Shown: piece by piece, positions 55,091-64,000 of the stretch
Position numbering within the stretch: position 1 is the first letter of the stretch
Layout: every line of letters begins with the position of its first letter
Origin: Gordionus sp. m RMFG-2023
Lineage: Eukaryota > Nematomorpha > Gordioida > Chordodea > Parachordodidae
DNA: 64,000 bases
Assembly: GCF_954871325.1 (NCBI RefSeq)
Contig: NC_088775.1
Span: 9,215,561 to 9,279,560 of the forward strand
Reading direction: 5' to 3'
Translations under genes and position numbers: made by a program
Notes under the pieces: generated by a model
The model's input: the letters and a program-made list of their open reading frames with translations, nothing else
Databases searched by the model: none
Told to the model about the DNA's origin: nothing

Positions 55091-56568
55091 CAGAATAATT
55101 ATTATTTGACTAGAAATTTATATATGGTAGATAAATATTATGCCACTAAAAATTTGAAAATAATAAGTTAATATTACGCTGGAAAACTTGAATTTTAAAT
55201 TAATTGATTAACTTAGTGATGAATGTGATAATAGATGTAATTAAATATATATTTAATATGAGATAGGAATAAATATTAACAAATATAAATTAATATAGTA
55301 TAGTGTAAATTTAATTCAAAACATTTCCATATTTATTAATTTATTTGAAAATAAAATTATTTGACTTATAAAAAGTTGTTAAAATAACATATTTATATAT
55401 TCTTAACAATTTTTACAAGTTAAAATTTTTATTTACAAACGAATTATAAAATATGGAAATGTTTTAAATTAAATCTGGACAACACTCTAAACAAAAATAT
55501 TTTTGAAAAATATATCCGGCATCTGCATTTTTTGGCTTTTGGGGGGGGGGGGTTATCCCCCTGCCCCCTCCCCCGCTGCGTACGTCAATGATTGATTTAA
55601 ATAACTCTAATAAGTAATACTTAATATGATAAAAATGTTTTTGAAATAAAGCTTTTGAAGACAAGTTATGTAACATCTTCATTTTAGATAAGTATTTAAA
55701 TAATGTGGTGTGAAATTAAATTTTTTATTTAAAGAGAGGCAAATGTAAATAATATTTTATTTGCATATTTAAACCTCGGAGATTGAATATAAAAAAAATA
55801 AATTAAATATTAAAACGCAACTTAAATTATTAAAATAAAATATTAAAACGCTACAATTAAAATATTAAAACGCTACTTAAATTATCAAAATAAAACGCAA
55901 AATTTAAAAAAAAAACGCGAAATTTTATATAATCTTTTTTGATTTATCATTCTTACGGATATCTACATATTTAGCATTCCATACTCCAAAATTTTTATTC
56001 CAAATTCTTTTTTCCAAATTTAAAATTTTATTCCATATTCCATATATTCAAATTTGATCAATTATTCCTTATGATAATGATAACGTACAACAATTTTAAC
56101 AAACCTACGAAAACGTATGGACTCACGCGACTGAGACAGACTTATGCGCCCACCGAGCAGCAACTTGATGCTTTGTCGAGGAGGGGAATGTTAATTGTGT
56201 TGTTTATTCAAATTTGTGAAATAATTTATTGAGCATTAATTTAAATGTTTTGTTACATATTGTGTTGTTTATTCAAATTTGTGAAATAATTTATTGAGTA
56301 TTAATTTAAATGTTTTGTTGCATATACCAGTTGTTTGAAATGTTTTAGTATATATACCAGTTGATTATTATACATATGATTATTATTATTTGATTTTTTA
56401 AAAGTAGAAATAAAATTTAATCCAAAACACAAAATTATAATTTGTTATTTCTTGTTTTCTTCAGAAATATTTATATTTATTTCATATCTTTGACCTAAAT
56501 GATACCACCATAAATAATTAATTTCATCAATGACACTTTCTCCTTTCACCTAATAAAATATGTTAATT

Positions 56569-56579
56569 CCCCCCCCCCC
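56569..56579. repeat. 11-C run, unassigned
   Basis: A C11 tract upstream of SNRPF. It resembles the G/C tracts inside hAT ends, but no terminal repeat pair was found around it. Confidence 0.6.
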
Positions 56580-56880
56580 TAATTAAATTTATGCTGCCCA
56601 AAGGGCAAATAATTCTATCATGTTAACATATATTTAATTCATTTTCAATTTCGCCTCTCCATTAGAATGGCATCCTGCGAACTAATACTGTGGTAAATAC
56701 CCCTCCTTTAAAGGTATATCGATTTAATAAGCCCACTAAACGTCCTATTTTTAAATTTATTTCCTATTTATCCCTTAATTTAATCACTATATTTTGCAAC
56801 ATTTCCATTTTATGTGATTCCCCTTATGAGATAAGCAATGGAGACATGTCAAATATAAATTAACCCTTCATTCAAAACAG

Positions 56881-56888
56881 TCACGTGA
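56881..56888. promoter_or_regulatory. Palindromic E-box TCACGTGA upstream of SNRPF
   Basis: TCACGTGA lies about 51 bp before the SNRPF start codon. CACGTG E-boxes bind USF/Max-type bHLH factors and are common near housekeeping promoters. Function here is inferred from position alone; a CACGTG also occurs at 47060 inside an ABCB7 intron. Confidence 0.3.
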
Positions 56889-56938
56889 CATTTTACATTT
56901 TGCGATTACCTTAGCTTATCTAGTAGACTTGTAAAAAA

Positions 56939-57316
56939 ATGTCATCAACGGTAAATTTAATTCTATTTTAATGATCTTATATATCTTTTAGCTACCTCTT
57001 AACCCTAAACCTTTTTTAAATAGTTTGACTGGCAAAAAAGTTATAGCTAAATTAAAATGGGGTATGGAATATAAAGGTTTTTTAGTATCTCTTGATGGTT
57101 ACATGAATTTACAGGTTTTATTAATTTTCCAACTTATTTTATCTTTTTACAAGTTGGCTAATACCGAAGAATATATTGATGGTCTACTAAGTGGAAACTT
57201 GGGTGAAGTTTTAATTAGGTAATAATATTTATAAATTATAATTCAATGTTTTTAGGTGTAATAATGTTATGTATATAAGAGGATGTGATGAAGAAGATTC
57301 TATTAAGGAAAAATAA
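56939..57316 (+). CDS. SNRPF: Small nuclear ribonucleoprotein F (SmF)
   Basis: Four exons: 56939-56950, 56992-57114, 57154-57218 and 57256-57316, with introns of 41, 39 and 37 nt. The product is 86 aa, the same length as human SmF. The Sm1 motif is [20 protein letters not shown] followed by DGYMNLQL; Sm2 is [15 protein letters not shown]. The intervening [15 protein letters not shown] is almost identical to the animal protein. SmF is one of the seven ring proteins around the Sm site of U1, U2, U4 and U5 snRNAs. The first exon encodes only MSST before the conserved LPLNPKPF. The very acidic C-terminus is short. A polyadenylation hexamer AATAAA lies at 57414-57419. Confidence 0.96.
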
Positions 57317-57419
57317 CAATTTTTTTTGAAGATATGTATTCTACAATTATGTTTATAAATATGTTTTGTTACTATGATTGTATATAAATAGCTTGTTTAT
57401 TTCTTTAATTTTTAATAAA

Positions 57420-59815
57420 GTTTCAATATAAATGATCATTATATTCAATAATTTTAAATTTTTCTAAAATTTAGGAGTTTATATGAAAATATTGTGATAG
57501 ATTACAAAGATTATGTACAGCATCTTTAGCCATATAGTGTCTCTTTTTAAACTCAATTTTTATTTCAAAAATTCTTGAAGATTTTCCAAATATTTAAATC
57601 TTAATGAAAAATATTATTTCCTTTAAAATATATAAAATTATAAGCATATTAGATTTAAAATTTTACATATTACTTCTCTTTTATTCTAATCTTTTCTGAG
57701 CCATACCTCTCTTTCATTCATCTTTAGAAAAGACTTGACATTTTCTAAGTTATTAGACCAAATAATCGAGAGTTGCCATATTATTTCAAAATTGATTCAT
57801 ATAAATTTACAAATATTCTCATCCTACAAATCTATTGATATTTAAATTTTAGATTATAATATATATCAGTGTCCTGCAGAAGTACCAATTTTCCAGCCCA
57901 GATTTGTAAAAAAAAAATGGCCCAGCTTAGGAATATTTTTCAAAAAATATTAACTAGCACCAAACATTCTATCACTTATTGCTTGCCCCCCTCTCTCCTA
58001 TTCCTATATTTATAAAAATTTAATTATTTACAATTTAGATTATATTCCATTACTTTTATCTTCCTGCAATTCTGTCAACACTGCAAACTTATCACACTTC
58101 ATCAAAAAAAGTTATATTTTATCTTAGTCAAGGTAGGCAACAATTTGGCCCTGTTTAAGAATGAAACAAGCTGTAAAACTGATTATAAAAATTGTTTTGA
58201 ATATCTTTATAAAACAATATATTATTATATAAAATTAAAAAATTTAATTTATTTGCAAATATTAATAATAAAATATTATAAATATAATATACAACTGTAA
58301 CAATATTATTTTTATCTTCATTAAGATTTGATTGAAAATTTTCTCCAATAAATATTCCTTTGTGTTGTTTGGTAATCTATTTCTCTTTCTTAGTTACCAA
58401 GTAACCTACTTAAGAAAATAATTGTTCAATTGAATAAATTCTAAAATTTTTAGCAATCCAGAAAACTGAACAGTTAATTTTCATTTTTATAATCTTATAT
58501 TTTGAACTAATAGTAATAATATTAAACTAAGGATTTGATGTAAATCACCCCAATTTTTAAAAAATAATCAATGATTTAAATCAAAATTTAAAATAGCGAA
58601 AAATAAAAACTTAGATAGGCCAAATCTAAATTAAAACAAATTCCACTTTAATCACCACTTGCTAGACATGAAATTTTATTTTCTATTTCAATTTTTGACA
58701 TAGTAGAAAAATAGCAGCTGATTCTATTCAAATATTTAATATTCTAAATGTAAAACGAAACTAATATTAAAAATTTACACATATTTTAATTTTTTTAATT
58801 TCTTTATGATAAAATAAAAATAGTCAATTAGTTAAGATTATGATATAACATGTTAAAAATCACAAGTAATATTTATATCATCGAAATTGATATTAGAATT
58901 TACTTATATAATTTAGGAATTTATATCTAATAAACATTCTTTACCTTTTTATTTGTTTTATGCAATAATACAAAATTTGGTTACAAGAATTTCAAAAATG
59001 ATTTAAGGCGCTTAAACTCTCTGATATTGAAGGCTAAAAAAGCTACGCTAGGTATTCCTCATTTTCATCTAACTGGAATTTAATTACTTTGGATGAAAAA
59101 ATAAGAATGAGGAGCCCTTCTACATGTTTGTGAGCAAGCCGCATGTACTTGTATGCACAATTAAACGTCTATAGGCTAATAAAGAAAAGTTACAAAATCC
59201 TATAATTTATATAATGACATTTTGATTTAACTAATTTTATTTTTACAATAATTTTTTAAAATTTTTGATAAATCGACAAAAATATTTCTAGCATTCATAT
59301 AGCTGTTAAATGATTTCAGCAAAACTCAAGTACCACCAAAATTAGACATTTTATTTTATATTAAAAATCTTAAAAAATGATATAATGACTTATAATAATG
59401 AATTTTTTTTACTAGTAAATTTAATTAAATAATGCTCCTAATTAATAAAGTACCTAGATAACGATACAATTTCCTTCTAAAACGTGGGTGTCGTAAAATG
59501 TCAATCATGAATTTAAACTATAACTTATTCAATTTCAAATAAAAAGGTTAGTTTAGAACCTTTATTAACTTAACCATTTATAGTAAATGTTAAAAATGTT
59601 TTCATGATGTTCATTTTTTAAATTCATAAAGCTAAAGATTCTGAGTTAAATTAAACCTTTAAAGATATAAGAGCCTTTTTGTAGCATATAAATCGCTGAT
59701 TTTTCATAAAACTAAGTTTAATTACGGTTTTTTATATAAATTTTATGATCATTGTCTTATTCTAGAAATATCATCTAATAATATAAAATTAGTAAAAATG
59801 GCAAATCAAACAACT
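57420..59815. other. Intergenic, nothing firmly recognised
   Basis: AT-rich. A fragment at about 57865-57935 (GTCCTGCAGAAGTACCAATT, then CCAGCCCAG) resembles one end of the CAGAGACC MITE family. 58980-59170 is slightly GC-richer with a short interrupted protein-like reading, not assignable. No open frame of note. Confidence 0.5.
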
Positions 59816-59887
59816 GGCTCGTTGGTCTAGGGGTATGATTCTCGCTTTGGGTGCGAGAGGTCCCGGGTTCAAATCCCGGACGAGCCC
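59816..59887 (+). tRNA. tRNA-Pro (anticodon UGG)
   Basis: A 72-nt cloverleaf. The acceptor stem is GGCTCGT paired with ACGAGCC, plus discriminator C. The D arm contains TGGTCTAGGGGTATGA (A box). The anticodon stem CTCGC/GCGAG encloses loop TTTGGGT with anticodon TGG at 59848-59850. The T arm CCCGGGTTCAAATCCCGGG-type sequence holds the B box GGTTCAAATCC. No intron and no encoded CCA. A run of T at 59888-59895 is the RNA polymerase III terminator. All stems pair, so it looks functional. Confidence 0.98.
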
Positions 59888-59895
59888 TTTTTTTA
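59888..59895 (+). terminator. Pol III T-run terminator of the tRNA
   Basis: Eight T residues directly after the tRNA discriminator base, sufficient for RNA polymerase III termination. Confidence 0.9.
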
Positions 59896-61162
59896 TTTAT
59901 TGTTCAATTATTTATAATTTTGTCATGTTAAGATTTAAAATAAATTCTACAATTAAAATACTTACTAAATTTATTTTCAAAATAAATCAATATTTTTGAA
60001 TAATTTTCATTTTAAATGTAAGAATAATTTTAATAAGTATTAATAAAAATTTGAGACAAAAAATTCATTTTTTGCTTTTATAAAGTTAGAAAATTAAATA
60101 TATATTTTTTAAACTAAATTTAAAAAATTTTTTGAGTTTTTTTAAAAAATGAATAACATGTCATAATCATGGGGATTTATATAAATTTATTTTCCCGGAA
60201 AAGATTAATCTTTGCTTTTTAAAAAAAAGATCTGCAGGCCGAAACCAACTATAAAATTGTCATCTCAGAAATTGGTATGATTACAAATCAGGCCAGGCCA
60301 AGATATTTTGAAATAAATTTAAATGATATTAAATATAACCAGTTGAAAAATCGTATGATGGATACGAATTAAACATTCGCTTCTCATATTTGGCAAACAT
60401 TCTAAAAATAAAAAGGATATAGCCATAATTATTTAGACTCACTAAATTTCAAAAAACCCATGACGAACCATTAAATGGGAGCATATAGAAAAAGCCTGAC
60501 CTAGCCGTAAAATAAATTTTAGCCATTTTACCCGATTCAAAAACAGTGAACCGCTGGTTCATATAAATTTAATTATTTTATAACAGAATCTGTGCATAAA
60601 TAAATTAATATTTATATAGAATATTTTTAAAAAGACTGTCATCCACCAAAGTAAATTCCTAGCTACTTCTCTGCATTAAAACAATAAGATGTGAAATGTT
60701 AGTGAACCTCTTCTCTAACTTATCTATTACTAGTTAACCCTTTGATAATCTGAATTGGAAGCCACTTAAAAAATATTAAATTTTAAACTTAATGCTTAGA
60801 ACATCTCTATTAAAAAATATTATAATTAAAATATTTTTTTAATCATTTCAATTTAGTATACTACAAGTTATATGAAATTTATATTTAAAAATAGGGGTTA
60901 ATCAAATATGAAATTTATTTTTTAAATTTAATCAGTGTTAAAATTTTATAAAAATAAGATTTTATGTTTTTAAAGCTATAAATTTACTAATTTTGACGAT
61001 TAAAACAGATTTAATAAGATGGAGGTTTAATCAATGCAATATCTTTATCAAAATTTATTTAAAATTTCAATGCTCCTGATATGGCTGGTGGGTGGTGGTA
61101 TGCACATGACATGATACCACTTATTTTTTTTAAATATTAATAAAAAATTATTTTATTTATAT
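59896..61162. other. Intergenic, with a GC-rich MITE relic
   Basis: AT-rich with no gene. 60228-60310 contains GATCTGCAGGCCGAAACC and ATCAGGCCAGGCC, a decayed relative of the CAGAGACC family. The other half may be near 60500 (GCCTGACCTAGCC). Confidence 0.5.
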
Positions 61163-61421
61163 CAGAGACCTGCAGAGGTACCATTTGCACAGCGAAAATT
61201 TTCGGCCCGGCTGGCCCAGATTTTTTTTAGAAAAAATTTTTAGGCTCAGTCTAATAATATATTTTTTAATATTGATTTTTATAGCTAATAGGCGATTTAA
61301 AATACATGGCTCGGCCCGGGTATTTAAAAAAATTTTAGGCCTGGCCCGGGTTTATTTAAAAAATTAAACGGCTCAGCCAATGTACCTGACCCTGGTTTAG
61401 GACCAAGCCTGCAGGTCTCTG
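61163..61421 (+). mobile_element. hAT-type MITE (CAGAGACC family), perfect TSD
   Basis: 259 bp, ends CAGAGACCTGCAG and CTGCAGGTCTCTG, exact inverted repeats with flanking 8-bp duplication ATTTATAT (61155-61162 and 61422-61429). It is the best-preserved copy of the family. The interior has CGGCCCGG-type blocks and the ATAGGCGATTTAAAAT core. The 60-codon frame crossing it is spurious. Confidence 0.93.
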
Positions 61422-61824
61422 ATTTATATAGATAAAAATAAAACTTATTATAATAAAAATAAAAATACGTGTTTTTCAAATAGGTCTTGGCGTTATGAAA
61501 ATTTCTTAAATTAAAAACGTATAGAATTGGGGTAAAATTATTATTGTAAGATTGTTGCTCCTTAGTTATGTTTTAATCTTTATTTATATATAAACTCATA
61601 TTATGTTTCTTTTCAAACTTGGAAGAATTTAAATTTTTAAAATTAACACAAGACATTATGCTTTTTCATTATTGATATATGAGGGTAGATACTATTCCTG
61701 ATACTTAATCATGGAAGTATAAGATTATAATTTCAGTAGATTATGATCTATCTTATAAGTTCTACAGAACTGAGAAGCTAATTTTTGTTTAATGTAGTCA
61801 TGCATCATGCCATATCGTTTCACT

Positions 61825-62965
61825 TAGTGCTGTGAACATTTCTTTAAAAATCGAACACGTTCTCATTCAACGTTCAGTGACAAAAATCTAACGCGTTCAC
61901 ATTCATGTTAACCTCCACAAATAGCAACGCCATTACGTTCGTTAAAAACTTTATGAATAAATTATTTTAAAAAAAATTTAATTTAATATAAATAAATACA
62001 TAATATTTTTTAATAAAATATATTAGTCATGTTTAAAATTAATAGTTTTTAGATAATAAAAAATTATTTTTATTTATTAAAACTTTTTATATTAATTTTT
62101 AATGTATAAAAACTTTTACATATTAATATATATAAATTCATAATATTTTAATTAGTGTTCAACTATTAAAATATGAAACCCTTGATAAAAACTTAAAAAT
62201 AATAGCGAAATATTAAATAATCACCAAATGTAAATAAATTCTAAAAGATATTAATTATTTTATATCTATTTATATAATAGATTATTTTATATAATATAAC
62301 TAGATGATTTTTACTTTATGTATCAATTATTAACAGGATACTTATAGTTATATTATATAAAATAATCAATATTACAAACAAGTACTCCTTAAATAAGAAC
62401 TTTAAGATTTATCCTTTATGTATCAATTATTAACAGGATACTTATAGTTATATTATATAAAATAATCAATATTACAAACAAGTACTCCTTAAATAAGAAC
62501 TTTAAGATTTATCCTTTATGGACACATTTTACATATGGTAAGGATGGTATTAGTTTAATGAATATAGAATGTTACTGTAAAGTATTTATTATATTTTGGC
62601 CATATGGTAATGTTAATTCATATGATTCTGAATTTTCAGAATCAGTTGATGACAATGAAATGACAACATCCATGTATACGCTAATCTATAAATAATATTT
62701 AAATGAATAAACTATGCCATAGGACAAAAATAGTAGCTAGTTAAAAAATTCAAATGTGATAACCCTATTTTCTTAAAAAATTTAATAGTAAATTAATATT
62801 TTTTTATTTTCAAATGAATAAAAATAAGAAGAACGAACGCGTTTATTATATAAAAAAGAAACGCGTTCATGTTCAAAGTTCATCAAAAATAAAAGGAACA
62901 CCACCGTTCATAATTTTTTTTCAAAAATACGAACTTCGTTCCAAACGCGTTCCTTTACAACATTA
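61825..62965 (+). mobile_element. hAT-like non-autonomous element with ACGCGTTC subterminal repeats
   Basis: Begins TAGTGCTGTGAACATTTC and ends TTTACAACATTA, with flanks GTTTCACT and GTTTAATT (6 of 8). GAACACGTT and ACGCGTTC words occur several times within about 130 bp of both ends in opposite orientations, a typical layout of transposase-binding sites. The interior is non-coding and contains a perfect 100-bp tandem duplication. Ends are less certain than for the other elements. Confidence 0.65.
62321..62520 (+). repeat. Perfect 100-bp tandem duplication
   Basis: 62321-62420 and 62421-62520 are identical over 100 bases (each starts TATCAATTATTAACAGGATA and ends ATCCTTTATG). The absence of any difference indicates a recent event or an assembly artefact. 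Confidence 0.97.
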
Positions 62966-63675
62966 GTTTAATTATATTATTCATATTCATGATCTATATC
63001 TAACATGGTGTTATTAAGGTAATTTTTTACACATTCTACATAAGTTTATACCATACCTCTTTAATTCAATAAACATAAGCAACTTAAAATTTTTCAATAT
63101 ATATAATTTATGAAGGTGAAAAAAAATATACTCATGGGAGAGTTATTATTTTTTTTAAAAATGAGATTATGGGGCCAATCCTTTATGAATACAAAAAAAA
63201 AACGAAAATACTTACTTTCCTTTAGTGTCATTTCAGAATTAACAAAAATGACCTGTAGTCATATCTTTAGTCTAATAATTGTTTTTAAAAATATTCAATT
63301 TGCCGTTGAAAATTACAGAAAGAAAGAAAGAAAGATGCCTCAAATTGTGAATTAAAACTTACTAAAACATAACAAGTGCAAACTACAAACGTATATTTAC
63401 AAAAATATTCAACGAATAATTATACCCATCTTATTATTCATTTAATACGAATATATTAATTTTTTATTAAAATAAGCTCATTTTTTTAAGGAAACATCTT
63501 AATTTAAATTACATTTGAATATTTTCAATTTGTGGTGATTTTTATATAAATATTTTTAAAATTATAATAAATTATTGATAAAATATAATAATATCGTAAT
63601 ACATGTGCATTAACATCAAACATTAAGATAAATTGAATATTATAAAAAAAAAATAGGTAATAGCATTGAAATTTT
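62966..63675. other. AT-rich intergenic, no supported gene
   Basis: An 81-codon forward frame at 63110-63355 is lysine-rich with low-complexity edges and no family resemblance; I do not call it. Nothing else seen. Confidence 0.4.
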
Positions 63676-63762
63676 CTAATTGATATCATTATCATAATTT
63701 GAAGTAGTTGGTATATCGCTATCATCCCTTTCCAACCAATATGTCTTAAAATTTCGATCTTC
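63676..63762 (-). CDS. Possible terminal exon of an unrecognised gene
   Basis: Minus-strand 28 codons plus TAG beginning directly after an AG acceptor (63764-63763): EDRNFKTYWLERDDSDIPTT, then SNYDNDIN. The acidic, polar composition and the splice context look like the last exon of a host gene whose other exons lie beyond 64000. It is too short to identify, and chance remains possible. Confidence 0.25.
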   Translation of the reverse strand, partial: EDRNFKTYWLERDDSDIPTTSNYDNDIN

Positions 63763-64000
63763 CTATATTAATAAAATTATATAATATTATATTATATCAT
63801 TAATAACATTCAATAATCTATGGTTTTTTCTCATAAATCTATTAAAATTATATATATAAACTATAGATTATATTCAGGGTTAGTGAGGAGAGACAGGTAA
63901 GAAACGTAAATATTTTACCTCACCCTATTCCCTGCAAAAAATACAATAAATTTGGGGACCTCCCAATAATTTGAGACTTCTTGACCCCCCCCTTCCTTTT

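Larger units (their letters stand above)
53472..55590 (-). mobile_element. hAT transposon nested in the LTR element, perfect TSD
   Basis: Ends CAGGCGCGTACGCAG and CTGCGTACGTCAATG, flanked by a perfect 8-bp duplication ATTGATTT (53464-53471, 55591-55598). A 13-G run (53498-53510) and a 12-G run (55541-55552) lie near the ends. Minus-strand coding remnants occur at about 54640-55090. A MITE sits inside at 53921-54270. Confidence 0.9.
52234..56463 (+). mobile_element. Non-autonomous LTR retroelement (fossil)
   Basis: Two direct LTRs (52234-52507 and 56189-56463, about 275 bp) start TGTTAATTG and end TTTTCTTCA. They are flanked by a perfect 5-bp duplication GAAAT (52229-52233, 56464-56468). Immediately after the left LTR lies TGGCGCCCCG, a typical tRNA primer-binding site. 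Immediately before the right LTR lies the purine tract GAGGAGGGGAA. Without the nested hAT (53472-55590) the internal part is only about 1.6 kb and shows no gag or pol, so this is a TRIM/LARD-like passenger or a deleted copy. The LTRs differ at roughly ten positions, a divergence of a few percent, so of moderate age. Superfamily (Gypsy or BEL) cannot be set. Confidence 0.88.

Noticed and set aside
63110-63355. 81-codon lysine-rich plus-strand frame
   Set aside because: Low-complexity, no splice context or family resemblance; compatible with chance.

Overview
The window is AT-rich eukaryotic DNA dominated by transposons. I recognise four single-copy host genes, all of animal type and spliced with GT-AG introns in the standard code: MRPL46 (17945-20769, +), ABCB7/ATM1 (27782-47998, +), a mitochondrial thioredoxin (48341-48824, -) and SNRPF (56939-57316, +). 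There is also one tRNA-Pro(UGG) (59816-59887) and two less certain minus-strand coding pieces (21852-22313 and 63676-63762). Many introns are only 37-50 nt while others run to several kb. This bimodal pattern, the AT content and the hAT/piggyBac/MULE load suggest an invertebrate animal; the phylum cannot be fixed from this window.

Layout. 1-2345: decayed hAT remains. 2346-4878: a spliced hAT transposon with a perfect 8-bp target duplication. 5597-7344: non-autonomous hAT-like element, copy A. 7714-17934: a 10.2-kb Mutator-like element (MULE) carrying a decayed PHD-OTU-SPSR repeat-DDE transposase between very long inverted repeats built of satellite arrays. It ends 10 bp before the MRPL46 start codon. 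17945-20769: MRPL46, with a MITE in its last intron. 21852-24448: an unrecognised minus-strand gene with a hAT about 44 bp upstream of its apparent start. 25240-27075: hAT-like fragments, element copy B and a MITE. 27782-47998: ABCB7, 14 exons giving an uninterrupted 721-codon reading frame. Its introns hold a hAT, MITEs, a solo LTR and a piggyBac. 48341-50151: thioredoxin and element copy C. 52234-56463: a short non-coding LTR element containing a hAT that itself contains a MITE. 56939-59894: SNRPF and the tRNA. 61163-64000: another MITE, a hAT-like element and an AT-rich tail.

Functionally, three of the four recognised protein genes are mitochondrial: MRPL46 (large ribosomal subunit), ABCB7 (inner-membrane exporter linking Fe-S assembly to the cytosol) and TXN2 (matrix redox). 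SNRPF is a spliceosomal Sm protein. Nothing suggests co-regulation; each has its own flanks, and ABCB7 and TXN2 are tail to tail.

The most unusual object is the MULE: a deubiquitinase-like OTU domain, a PHD finger and an SR-like minisatellite are fused to a MULE DDE domain, and its arms are arrays of about 155-bp satellites plus 30-bp hairpin repeats. Other patterns worth attention are poly-G tracts just inside the ends of several separate hAT families, transposons landing immediately upstream of start codons, and a piggyBac whose ends resemble separate MITEs.
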